A stretch of DNA of 64,000 nt from Treponema vincentii (GTDB lineage Bacteria > Spirochaetota > Spirochaetia > Treponematales > Treponemataceae), in the NCBI RefSeq assembly GCF_018336815.1, contig NZ_CP050497.1, positions 1,984,001-2,048,000 on the forward strand. The letters run 5' to 3'. The notes beneath the pieces are model-generated. The model did no database searches and had not been told where the DNA came from. It saw nothing but the letters and a program-made list of their open reading frames with translations. Below, one piece after another: positions 17,345 through 25,220 of this stretch (positions are counted from its first letter, which is position 1; each line of letters starts with the position of its first letter). The position numbers were made by a program, and so were the translations under genes.

Positions 17345-18025
17345 ATGAGAGTGCTTTTATATGATCAAAACCTGCAAAGAAATAAAAGTCTCCACCGGTA
17401 TCTCGAAGATGCCAACATACAAGTTACGGCTGCTTATTGCTTAAAGGATTTGCTTTCCAAGTTCAAAAGTCCGTCACTCAAAGTTTTGCTCATCGAACAT
17501 AGCAGAATACAGCACTACAATATCGACATTGAAGAATTGCTCGACCGACTCGGCTTAACTTTTACCGTTATTGACTATACTGAAACGGAAACAACCTTTG
17601 ATTTTACCGTTCATTACCTATCGGAATATTACTACTTTCCATTTACAACCGAAAAAGATAAAGAATTGATTAAAAAAGTTAAAAAGAAACTTCGCAAGTA
17701 TAAAAAACAAAAAGAAAAATTTGTATCGCAGACAGAACCTCAAGCCATCAATGCCTATTCTGCCAATGCAAGTAGTGTCAATCGAATCATGGAACATTTC
17801 TCGGGAAAACAAAAACAACTGATTACAAGACTATTAGAAAAGAAAGATGGAATGAGTGTAGAAGAAATTATTCAAGTATTAAACGCACAAACAGCTAAAA
17901 ATACCCACAACTATGCGCAGGCACATATTTATCGGCTTAGAAATAAATTAAACCGCTTACTCGGAGATGAATATATCATCTCATACAAAGATCACACATA
18001 TCAACTGCTCCGCATTCATAAATAA
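17345..18025 (+). CDS. Pseudo-receiver / winged-helix transcriptional regulator
   Basis: 226 residues. The N-terminal 115 resemble a response-regulator receiver (MRVLLYDQNLQRNKSLHRYL, VLLIEHSRIQHY) but lack the acidic pair and the phospho-acceptor Asp: the first strand ends in a single Asp and the third in Glu. A Lys-rich helix follows. The C-terminal 75 residues (SGKQKQLITRLLEKKDGMSVEEII ... HIYRLRNKLNRLL ... ISYKDHTYQLL) fit the winged helix of OmpR-type regulators, with the recognition helix around HIYRLRNKLN. It is a lone plus-strand gene, divergent from the envelope cluster. It probably binds DNA without phosphorylation control; targets are unknown. Confidence 0.65.
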   Translation: MRVLLYDQNLQRNKSLHRYLEDANIQVTAAYCLKDLLSKFKSPSLKVLLIEHSRIQHYNIDIEELLDRLGLTFTVIDYTETETTFDFTVHYLSEYYYFPFTTEKDKELIKKVKKKLRKYKKQKEKFVSQTEPQAINAYSANASSVNRIMEHFSGKQKQLITRLLEKKDGMSVEEIIQVLNAQTAKNTHNYAQAHIYRLRNKLNRLLGDEYIISYKDHTYQLLRIHK

Positions 18026-18038
18026 CAACAGTTGAGAA

Positions 18039-18063
18039 CCTCTAAAAACTGAAGTTTTAGAGG
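18039..18063. terminator. Hairpin after the regulator gene
   Basis: CCTCTAAAA (18039-18047) pairs with TTTTAGAGG (18055-18063), 14 bases past the regulator stop. The T-run is within the stem and no further T tract follows, so it is a weak intrinsic terminator at best. Very similar hairpins lie after other genes (see 54876). Confidence 0.5.
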
Positions 18064-18118
18064 CTTACCTTCGATGTAATTTTCGATCCGCTATCGTAAG
18101 CAGCTATAAAAACAATAT

Positions 18119-18150
18119 CTTACCACAGAAAACATATCTTCTGTGGTAAG
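18119..18150 (-). terminator. Terminator of the chemotaxis operon
   Basis: A 12-bp perfect stem CTTACCACAGAA / TTCTGTGGTAAG with an 8-base loop lies 15 bases past the cheY stop. On the minus strand it is followed by ATATTGTTTTTAT, a T-rich tail. Confidence 0.7.
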
Positions 18151-18164
18151 GTACATGTCTTCTA

Positions 18165-18602
18165 TTATTTTGCTAAAACAGCAGCAATACGCTCAAGAAC
18201 CTTTTTGCGATCGAGCGGTTTTACGATATAGTTCTTTGCTCCAAGCAGTAGGGATTTCTTTACCAACTCTTCTTTTCCAAGAGCGCTAATCATAACGACT
18301 TTTGCATTTTTATCAAACGCCATTATCTGCTCAAGAGCCGTAATACCGTCCATTTTGGGCATCGTGATATCCATTGTAACAAGGTCGACATTCGGACACA
18401 ACTCTTTGTATTTTTCGACTCCTTCAAATCCGTCAACAGCAGTTGCAACAACCTCATAGCCTTCGCTAGTTAAAATCTGACCGATTTGTTTAGAAACGAA
18501 AATAGAATCATCCACCACCAGAACTTTATAAGCCGAACCATCAGCTCTTACACCGCCCGGGGCACGTTCGTTAATAGACGGAAAATCTTGTTTAGAAATC
18601 AT
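18165..18602 (-). CDS. cheY: Chemotaxis response regulator CheY
   Basis: 145-residue single receiver domain with about 20 extra residues at the N-terminus. Acidic pair D31/D32 (VLVVDDSIF), phospho-acceptor D78 (LVTMDITMPKMDG), the Ser of MISALG and the conserved Lys of IVKPL are all present, so it should be phosphorylated by CheA and bind the flagellar switch. It is the last gene of the cheA-cheWR-cheX-cheY operon, the gene order known in treponemes. A terminator hairpin follows. Confidence 0.95.
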   Translation of the reverse strand: MISKQDFPSINERAPGGVRADGSAYKVLVVDDSIFVSKQIGQILTSEGYEVVATAVDGFEGVEKYKELCPNVDLVTMDITMPKMDGITALEQIMAFDKNAKVVMISALGKEELVKKSLLLGAKNYIVKPLDRKKVLERIAAVLAK

Positions 18603-18614
18603 AGCCTACTCCTC

Positions 18615-19082
18615 TTATGCTCTGTCGCGAATAGCAACGTTTATTTCAACTTTACCCTGCGCCGTTTCCATCGGTACGATCAATGCTTCAATATCACTGC
18701 TGGATATTGACATATTATCGCCGGTGAAAAGAGCTGGCGGGGTTAAATCGAATTTAAACCCAAGATCATGCAGCTTCGTTACTGCCTGTGCGGTAATGAG
18801 GTTTGCAAGTTCCGTAATCGTTGCACGCCCCAATTCATCAAATTCGGTGAACTCTTCCTGATTCATCGTCGATGCAATCTTTAATGCTGTTTCCGGCGTC
18901 ATATCAAAAATAACACGACCTTCAACATCACCGGCCAAACCTACAATTGCCGCAACACCCATTACAGGCATACAAGTAGATTTCAAATACAAGTCACCGC
19001 GTTTAACTTCACCGCCGAGCACTTGCACTAAGATATTATAGGCAGCTTCGCTAAACGGATTGATATACTCTACACGCATCAA
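18615..19082 (-). CDS. cheX: CheY-P phosphatase CheX
   Basis: 155 residues of the CheX/CheC/FliY phosphatase family. The catalytic E-x-x-N signature is seen in ITELANLITAQA near residue 93, with the CheX-type fold around it (VGLAGDVEGRVIFDMTPETALKIA). It dephosphorylates CheY-P, replacing CheZ in spirochaetes. It lies 12 bases upstream of cheY in the same operon. Confidence 0.92.
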   Translation of the reverse strand: MMRVEYINPFSEAAYNILVQVLGGEVKRGDLYLKSTCMPVMGVAAIVGLAGDVEGRVIFDMTPETALKIASTMNQEEFTEFDELGRATITELANLITAQAVTKLHDLGFKFDLTPPALFTGDNMSISSSDIEALIVPMETAQGKVEINVAIRDRA

Positions 19083-19167
19083 AATCTCCTTCCGAAAAAA
19101 ATTAAACGAACAATAACATCCGTTACGGTACGAGGTCCGTTTTCAGTTTTATACAAACTGTGCATGA

Positions 19168-19187
19168 CAGCCGTTATAAAACGGCTG
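19168..19187. repeat. Hairpin between cheW-cheR and cheX
   Basis: CAGCCGTT (19168-19175), loop ATAA, AACGGCTG (19180-19187), within the 165-base gap. No T-run follows, so it may be an mRNA processing or stability element that sets the cheA/cheX ratio. Confidence 0.5.
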
Positions 19188-19247
19188 CCAGCCCTCTGTT
19201 TATCAATAACTAAAAACCTTTGTCGATTTTCAGTTATCCGCTACAAG

Positions 19248-20585
19248 CTACTCTCGTGAGAAAGTAGTTATATCCCCCATTACTTGCCGCATCCATCCGC
19301 TCTGTTTAGGCATCATTTCATTCGCACCTAAGATAACGATACCGGTTGTTTTTAGTTTATCCCTAAATTCTTCCAATAAGATACTTTGCTTTTCTGCTTT
19401 CATAAATGATAATACATCACGAGCAATGATAATATCAACATCCGGAACCGTATTTTGATGCACACAATCATGGTATTCAAACAAAATCATATCTTTTATT
19501 TCTTGATTGAAGCTATATGAATCATTCACTCCTTTGACCAAATACGGTTTAAATCTATTGATCACCTGATCTTCAGGAACGGTCAGCATCGGTGCATTGG
19601 AAATAGCTAATAAATCGGCATCATTGGCGTAAATCCTAATTGCGGCACGAGGATATTTTTGCTTCAACAGCACTGCGAGACTGTATGTTTCATATCCCGC
19701 ATCGCAGCCGACATTCCAAACGGTAATAATTCTCGCATCATTATCGGGCAAGGCAGCCAACACCGTATTCATATATGAGTCGGACCAAAACCGGTGCGTA
19801 TCGGGTGAAAGGAAATTGCTCAAAAACTCCCGCGCTTGATCTTCGGATTGTATTTGAATGCTCGAAGCGACGCGCATATCCCGCCATTCATAGTATCGCT
19901 TTTCCAGCCATGCAGCATTGACAGCGGAAGGATAGAACTGACCGAGAGCAGCAAGTGTATCACCGATAAAACGGATATCAAGCGCATCATTTGACTGCGT
20001 AACATCAGCTACACCGGTCTTTGCAGAATTGTCAACCGTCAGCGCTTCACCTTCAACAACTGTCGCTTTTGTTTCCGTTATGGTACGGGAAGCAAAAATA
20101 CGATCGACATCCAATAAAATGTAGAGCTGTCCGGAATTCTCTACAACACCGTAAATATATTTAATATTGATATCGCCAAAAATAGGATGCGGCGGTTGAA
20201 TAGTATTTTTTGAAACGCCGACTACTTTATCGATTCGGTCAACGACAATACCGAAAATCTGATCATCTACATTAATGATAACCATACTTTCAATGGTATC
20301 TTTTGCGCGCTGTTTAATCGGAATATTGAAAAAAATGCGTAAGTCAATAATCGGAATAATATCACCGCGCAGGTTATATACTCCAAGTACAAAAGGCGCC
20401 GTATTCGGTACATAAGTAAAATTATTCGCTTTTGCGATCTCTTTTACTTTCATAATATCGATTGCATAATCTTTCTCTGCAAGAGAAAAGGTTATCATCT
20501 TAAAATCGATAACAGAAACGTGCTCACCGGCATAATCTTCTTGCAGTTCTTCATTCACTACTGTATTCAACTCGGTTTTTTCCAT
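19248..20585 (-). CDS. CheW-CheR-like fusion scaffold protein
   Basis: 445 residues. Residues about 25-170 are a CheW domain (KMITFSLAEKDYAIDIMKVKEI, GVYNLRGDIIPIIDLR, GIVVDRIDKVVGV). After a linker the C-terminal 240 residues resemble CheR: VWNVGCDAGYETYSLAVLL aligns with the SAM-binding GCSTGEEPYSLA block, but the acidic residue after the glycine is changed and the usual NVLIYF-type motif reads ARDVLSF. The methyltransferase half may therefore be structural. It sits between cheA (17 bases) and cheX. CheW-CheR-like fusions are known from treponemal chemoreceptor arrays. Confidence 0.88.
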   Translation of the reverse strand: MEKTELNTVVNEELQEDYAGEHVSVIDFKMITFSLAEKDYAIDIMKVKEIAKANNFTYVPNTAPFVLGVYNLRGDIIPIIDLRIFFNIPIKQRAKDTIESMVIINVDDQIFGIVVDRIDKVVGVSKNTIQPPHPIFGDINIKYIYGVVENSGQLYILLDVDRIFASRTITETKATVVEGEALTVDNSAKTGVADVTQSNDALDIRFIGDTLAALGQFYPSAVNAAWLEKRYYEWRDMRVASSIQIQSEDQAREFLSNFLSPDTHRFWSDSYMNTVLAALPDNDARIITVWNVGCDAGYETYSLAVLLKQKYPRAAIRIYANDADLLAISNAPMLTVPEDQVINRFKPYLVKGVNDSYSFNQEIKDMILFEYHDCVHQNTVPDVDIIIARDVLSFMKAEKQSILLEEFRDKLKTTGIVILGANEMMPKQSGWMRQVMGDITTFSRE

Positions 20586-20602
20586 AGTTATTCAGTCCCC
20601 TT

Positions 20603-23023
20603 TTACCAGATGGAAGCCTCACGCCGTTCACGGGCATGCATTTCCTGTTTTAAGCCCAAATCAAGTAATTGCCCAACATCGATAATCAATGAAACGGAAC
20701 CGTCTCCTAAAATTGAAGCGCCGGCAATTCCCGGAGAATTGGTAAACTGATCTTTCAAAGGCTTAATAACGACGTCTTCTTCACCGATAAGGCTATCGAC
20801 CATCAATCCGACTTTCTTTTCAGCTGTTCCGACAATAACGATATAATGATGACCATCATCGCCTTTTTCCGCTGAAGGAACACCGAACAGCCTATTCAGG
20901 CGCAGCAAACTGATAACTTCATTACGCACATTAAACACTTCATAGCTGTCAATACGGTTAATCTCTTCACTGCGCACACGATGACTTTCGATAACGGAAG
21001 TAATCGGAATAGAGTACACTTCTTCCCCGACACGTATCAGCAACCCTTGGATAATTGCAAGCGTCAACGGCAATTTGATGGTAAAACGGGTCCCCCTGTT
21101 TTTCTCCGAAACAACCGTAACGGTTCCGTTGAGTTTTTCAATATGTGTCTTAACGACATCCAAACCAACGCCTCGCCCCGATACACTGGAAATCGTTTTT
21201 GAAGTTGAAAAGCCCGGTGCAAAGATCAGCTGATACGCTTCAACATCGGTGAGATTTTTACCCGGATGCAAAAGCCCCCGTTCTACAGCCTTTGCCTTGA
21301 CAGCGTCAACATCAATACCCTTACCGTCATCGACAACTTCAATAACGATCATGTTACCTTCATTGCTCGCTTTAAGTAAAAGTGTCCCTTGTTCGGATTT
21401 TCCGAGTGCTTTCCGCTCTTCAGGGGTTTCAATCCCATGATCCATCGAATTACGCACACAGTGCATAATGGGGTCAAGAAGATCTTCGACTACCGATTTA
21501 TCCAATTCGGTATCTTCACCTTCGATTACAAGCTGGATATTCTTATTTAACGTTTTGGAAAGATCACGAACAACGCGGGGGAAACGGCTGAAAATCTGAC
21601 TGATGGGAACCATACGGATTTTCATAACCCCTTCCTGCAACTCACCTGAAATACGTCCCAAGTTTTGTGCGGAAGAACGGAACTTGGTCACCGAATATTT
21701 CATGGATGTTTCGAACTGGCTAAAAAGCTCAAACATTCCGGCATAATCCGCCGCAAGTTCTTTCTTAATCGTATTTAAATCTGCCCCTTGCTGAAGTTTC
21801 TCAAGATAAGACGGAAATTTATCCAAAAGTTTACGAATCCGGTCTTTATATTCACTGTTCGCATTTTGGAAAAGCGCATAAAGCTCATTAAATTCCATCG
21901 CACTTTGGTTAAGCGAGGCTTTGGTAATAACCGTCTCGCTGACTAAGTTCAGCAAGTAGTCAATACGTTTTGCATCAACACGCAGTACCGATCCCGATGA
22001 GTGAGCGGCATTTGCGGCTGCAGCAGGAGCTTTTTTCGGATGTCCTGCATCTCCTTGCGTGGCGGGAGCGGATGCTTCCGGCTGAGATGTTTCAGCTTTC
22101 GCTCCTGTATCAGCAGCGGGCTGTGCTTCTGCAACCGGAGCAGGTTCTTCCGGTTTTGCCGCTTTTGTTTTCGAGGCGCTCCCTTCGGCACTGAAGGTGA
22201 GCTCATCGATTGCTGCATTAAGCGTTACATCGGGAATATTTGCGATCGATAACAAACTGCTTTCACTTGCCGTCGATGCGACATAGTATAGAACTTCAGG
22301 ATGGAATTCATCTTCATAGAGCGCATCAAAATCGGGGATGGTTTTAAGCACCATCGCAGATTGTTTTAAGGCTGCGAACACTTGAATACCGCCGACGGTG
22401 TTCATTAAACTTGCTTCATCAAATTGAACACGGATAGCGTACACTTTACTATCAGCGGGCACCGCTTCACGTAATTCAAGGATTTCATATTCGGAAAGTA
22501 AAGACGCCGGATCGACGGCATTTTCGTCGCCGGAAGCTACAGTTTTTGCTTGCGGCTGTGCTGCCGGTTTAGAGGCGGCAGGCTTTGACGGCGAAGCTTT
22601 TGCAGCAGCTTTTTTAGTATCTTTCTTATTAGGGATATACGACCGCAACTTCGTTACCGTTTCAGACACATCTTGGCTATATACCTCACCATTAGATCTT
22701 GCCGCAAGCATATCCTTGATTATATCCAAAGAATGCAACAATAGATCAATGGTTTCTTCTGTAACTGTAACTTGATTCGACCGGATAGCATCAAGCAAAT
22801 CTTCTACGGCATGAGTGAAACCGGATAATTCACTCATTTCAACGGTCGCAGAACCACCTTTCAAAGTATGAGCCGCGCGGAAAATTTCATCAATAGCTTC
22901 TTTATTGGTAGGATCCTGTTCGATAACAAGGATATTACTCTCCAACTGCTCTACTTGCTGCTCTGCTTCACTAAAAAAGTCTTTCAATAACTCTTCATTA
23001 TTGATATCCAGATAATCACTCAT
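20603..23023 (-). CDS. cheA: Chemotaxis histidine kinase CheA
   Basis: 806 residues. P1 carries the phospho-acceptor His52 in FRAAHTLKGGS. An Ala/Lys/Pro linker, a divergent middle region of about 100 residues in the P2 position (YAIRVQFDEASLMNTVGG) and a second linker follow. Then come the P3 dimerisation helices, the P4 kinase (HCVRNSMDHGIE, VVDDGKGID, SGRGVGLDVV) and the CheW-like P5. It autophosphorylates on ATP and passes phosphate to CheY. No ribosome site precedes the ATG, and a promoter -10 lies 7 bases upstream, so translation may be leaderless. Confidence 0.95.
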   Translation of the reverse strand: MSDYLDINNEELLKDFFSEAEQQVEQLESNILVIEQDPTNKEAIDEIFRAAHTLKGGSATVEMSELSGFTHAVEDLLDAIRSNQVTVTEETIDLLLHSLDIIKDMLAARSNGEVYSQDVSETVTKLRSYIPNKKDTKKAAAKASPSKPAASKPAAQPQAKTVASGDENAVDPASLLSEYEILELREAVPADSKVYAIRVQFDEASLMNTVGGIQVFAALKQSAMVLKTIPDFDALYEDEFHPEVLYYVASTASESSLLSIANIPDVTLNAAIDELTFSAEGSASKTKAAKPEEPAPVAEAQPAADTGAKAETSQPEASAPATQGDAGHPKKAPAAAANAAHSSGSVLRVDAKRIDYLLNLVSETVITKASLNQSAMEFNELYALFQNANSEYKDRIRKLLDKFPSYLEKLQQGADLNTIKKELAADYAGMFELFSQFETSMKYSVTKFRSSAQNLGRISGELQEGVMKIRMVPISQIFSRFPRVVRDLSKTLNKNIQLVIEGEDTELDKSVVEDLLDPIMHCVRNSMDHGIETPEERKALGKSEQGTLLLKASNEGNMIVIEVVDDGKGIDVDAVKAKAVERGLLHPGKNLTDVEAYQLIFAPGFSTSKTISSVSGRGVGLDVVKTHIEKLNGTVTVVSEKNRGTRFTIKLPLTLAIIQGLLIRVGEEVYSIPITSVIESHRVRSEEINRIDSYEVFNVRNEVISLLRLNRLFGVPSAEKGDDGHHYIVIVGTAEKKVGLMVDSLIGEEDVVIKPLKDQFTNSPGIAGASILGDGSVSLIIDVGQLLDLGLKQEMHARERREASIW

Positions 23024-23030
23024 ATCAATA

Positions 23031-23058
23031 ATTCTAATTGCTTTTCAAGATTAGTCAA
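23031..23058 (-). promoter_or_regulatory. Promoter of the che operon, predicted leaderless
   Basis: Minus strand TTGACT (23058-23053), 16-base spacer, TAGAAT (23036-23031), then 7 bases to the cheA ATG at 23023. The expected transcription start coincides with the A of the ATG, and no Shine-Dalgarno is present. Confidence 0.6.
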
Positions 23059-23103
23059 GGTCTCCCACGAATTTTGTTCAATTTAAGATTGAGGAAAGTT
23101 TGC

Positions 23104-23143
23104 AAAAGCGTACCGATTACCGGATCGCAACCGATACGCTTTT
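23104..23143 (-). terminator. Hairpin terminator after grdA
   Basis: AAAAGCGTA (23104-23112) pairs with TACGCTTTT (23135-23143) around a GC-containing inner stem, 13 bases past the grdA stop. On the minus strand the stem ends in TTTT. Confidence 0.6.
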
Positions 23144-23156
23144 ATCATGTTATTTT

Positions 23157-23630
23157 TTACTTTAAAAACTTACAGTATTTCTCACGATATTCTTTGACTT
23201 CTGCAATAATTGCAGGAACATCAAGAACCATCTCCATCATACTGATTTGTTCTTCATAGATCTTAGGATCTATTTGATTTTTGATTTCCGGTTCAACCAC
23301 ATGATAACACAAAAGTCCCAACGAGACTCCTGCCAACGGACCTGCAAAAGTAGGATCACCGTTTGTAACGGTTTCACAGGCAAGACCTGACGATTCAGCT
23401 TCGGCACCGCCGAGAAGCACTACTGTGTTCTCGCAGCCGTACTTTTCAGCTAAATCTTTAACCCGCTTTTGGTTTTCCAAGTCCATTGCGCCTGCGCTTG
23501 TTCAGACGAAGCATTCGGTTGCCGCATAAACAACTTCAGCGCCCGCCGACTCAGCACAAAGCTTTATGGCTTCCCCGGGAATGCCGTCGCGATCACCGAT
23601 AATGATGACCTTTTTGCCTTTTAATTCCAT
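23157..23630 (-). CDS. grdA: Glycine/sarcosine/betaine reductase complex protein A, selenoprotein
   Basis: 157 residues once the in-frame TGA at 23504-23502 is read as selenocysteine (Sec43). The surrounding sequence [16 protein letters not shown] is the GrdA active-site signature, and the coding frame continues unbroken on both sides ([21 protein letters not shown] upstream; [27 protein letters not shown] downstream). Start ATG 23630 has GGAGGG 6 bases upstream. An inverted repeat CAAG/CTTG (23500-23497 and 23481-23478) directly after the UGA could be part of the SECIS hairpin. GrdA carries the carboxymethyl-selenoether in Stickland-type glycine reduction to acetyl phosphate. The substrate subunits are not in this window. 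Confidence 0.95.
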
Positions 23631-23658
23631 AGCATACCCTCCAAGGAAATTATAGAAA

Positions 23659-23706
23659 TCTCTAAAAACCGCATCGGATCTTTAGAGACATCCCTCTATC
23701 AAGGGA
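23659..23706. repeat. Two small hairpins in the trxA-grdA gap
   Basis: TCTCTAAA (23659-23666) / TTTAGAGA (23681-23688), then TCCCT (23691-23695) / AGGGA (23702-23706), in the 119-base space before grdA. They may tune grdA relative to trxA. They do not resemble the glycine riboswitch core. Confidence 0.45.
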
Positions 23707-23749
23707 GATATTCTCCCCGATATTTCACTATTTAATCGGTCTAAACCCC

Positions 23750-24067
23750 TTACAGATACTTTTGAAGCGTATCTTCAATCTGTTTGGCGTTAAGACCTTC
23801 ACCGGTCAGATGCTCCTTTTTTTCGCCGTCAACATAGATAAGAATTGAGGGCAGACCGAGCACCTGTTCTTTCATTGCAACTCTGCGTCCGAGACCGATA
23901 TCGAATGAGCAGAACTTTACCTTTCCCGTATAGCGCTCTGCCATTGCGTGAACGTCAGGCATCAGCTGTTTGCACGGTACACAAGATTGAGACCAGAAAT
24001 CAACCAACGTAACACCTTTCGATCCGTGTACTTCTTGTTCAAATGAATCTTTTGTTAATTCAACCAT
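23750..24067 (-). CDS. trxA: Thioredoxin with CVPC active site
   Basis: 105 residues with the thioredoxin fold (VTLVDFWSQSCVPCKQLMPDV, LGLPSILIYVDGE with the cis-Pro). The active site is C29-V-P-C32 preceded by Ser, in place of the usual WCGPC. Thioredoxins of glycine-reductase systems in amino-acid fermenting clostridia have the same CVPC centre. It sits between trxB and grdA, so it most likely passes electrons from TrxB to the glycine reductase complex. Confidence 0.92.
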   Translation of the reverse strand: MVELTKDSFEQEVHGSKGVTLVDFWSQSCVPCKQLMPDVHAMAERYTGKVKFCSFDIGLGRRVAMKEQVLGLPSILIYVDGEKKEHLTGEGLNAKQIEDTLQKYL

Positions 24068-24126
24068 TTTAGTCCTCCTATACGCCGCCGCTCAAGCTCC
24101 ATGGCAACAAGCGGGGGTTCCTTATA

Positions 24127-25080
24127 CTACTTTGAAAGCTTCTGACGCGCTTTTATATCGTCGATGTAGTTACCTGCCCAAATGCCTGCCAACGCGCCGT
24201 CAGCCGCTGCAGTAACAACTTGACGGGACTCTTTTCGGATAACATCGCCGGCAGCATAAATCCCCGGTACATTGGTTTCCATTCGACCGTTTGTAATAAT
24301 ATACCCCGCCTCGTTAAGTTTTACCAGATCTTTTACCAGTTCCGTCTCGGGGTCATGCCCTATAAATATGAAGAGCCCCTCGGTTGTAAAATCGGAAATT
24401 TCTCCGGTTTTCGTATCCCGAAGTTTCAAGTGAGACACAAGACCGTCGCCGCATACTTCATCTACAACGGCATTCCATTTAAAGGCCATTTTAGGATTGG
24501 CAAAGGCTTTTTCCTGAATAGACTTCGCAGCCCGCAGCTCATCACGGCGGTGAATAATGGTTACTTTATCGGCAAACTTTGTCAAATACATGGCTTCCTC
24601 AACGGCTGAATCACCGCCGCCGACAACGGCAATTTCGCATTCTTCAAAGAAAGCTCCGTCGCAAGTAGCACAGTATGAAACGCCTTTTCCGCTGAATTCT
24701 TTTTCGCCTTTACACCCAAGGGTACGAGCGCCGGCGCCGGTTGCAATTAAAACAGCGAGACCTTCATAATCGGTACCGTTGGTTCCATGCACGATATAAT
24801 GAAAGCCATCGCTGCTTTTTTCAAGCTTTTCAGCCCCCGTATTCACAAACACGGCACCGAACTTTTCGGCATGCTTATGGAAAGCCTCGCTAAGAGACGG
24901 CCCTGTTGCCTCCGGAAAGCCGGGATAGTTTTCAATTTCTTCGGTAATATAGCACTGCCCACCCGTATTCCGTTTTTGTTCCAGAATAACAGTTTTTAAT
25001 TTTGAACGCGCAGCATAAATTCCGGCAGCCATCCCCGCAGGACCGCCGCCGACAATTATCAAATCATAAGTTTCGCTCAT
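24127..25080 (-). CDS. trxB: Thioredoxin reductase
   Basis: 317-residue flavoprotein. FAD site GGGPAGMAAGIYAARSKL near the N-terminus, redox pair in YCATCDG, NADPH site VVGGGDSAVEEAMYL and the C-terminal FAD block YAAGDV are present. Start chosen at ATG 25080 because GGGGGA lies 5 bases before it. The in-frame ATG at 25092 has no ribosome site and would use this purine run as coding sequence. First gene of trxB-trxA-grdA; it reduces the CVPC thioredoxin with NADPH. Confidence 0.94.
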   Translation of the reverse strand: MSETYDLIIVGGGPAGMAAGIYAARSKLKTVILEQKRNTGGQCYITEEIENYPGFPEATGPSLSEAFHKHAEKFGAVFVNTGAEKLEKSSDGFHYIVHGTNGTDYEGLAVLIATGAGARTLGCKGEKEFSGKGVSYCATCDGAFFEECEIAVVGGGDSAVEEAMYLTKFADKVTIIHRRDELRAAKSIQEKAFANPKMAFKWNAVVDEVCGDGLVSHLKLRDTKTGEISDFTTEGLFIFIGHDPETELVKDLVKLNEAGYIITNGRMETNVPGIYAAGDVIRKESRQVVTAAADGALAGIWAGNYIDDIKARQKLSK

Positions 25081-25136
25081 TGGTTCCCCCATAATTTTTG
25101 TAATTTACCACAAAAAATATCTTTTGGCTAGGGAAA

Positions 25137-25168
25137 CACTGATTAATTCGAATGCGGAATAATCAGTG
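25137..25168. repeat. Hairpin in the divergent trxB/pcnB region
   Basis: CACTGATTA (25137-25145) / TAATCAGTG (25160-25168) with a 14-base loop containing TTCGAA. It lies just upstream of the pcnB -35 and could be an operator serving either divergent gene. Confidence 0.5.
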
Positions 25169-25180
25169 CAATGTGTCAGA

Positions 25181-25209
25181 TTGACAGAATTGAAAATTCA
25201 CGGCAAAAT
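25181..25209 (+). promoter_or_regulatory. Candidate promoter of pcnB
   Basis: TTGACA (25181-25186), 17-base spacer, CAAAAT (25204-25209). The -10 is imperfect. The ATG follows 11 bases later, so the leader would be only a few bases. Confidence 0.45.
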
Positions 25210-25220
25210 ATTTGTTCGTA

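Noticed and set aside
23157-23486. GrdA as a 109-residue protein starting at MDLENQ
   Set aside because: The upstream 42 codons and the in-frame UGA carry the GrdA signature; the short form is an artefact of reading UGA as stop.
23631-23749. Glycine riboswitch upstream of grdA
   Set aside because: Two simple hairpins are present but the aptamer core motifs could not be found.
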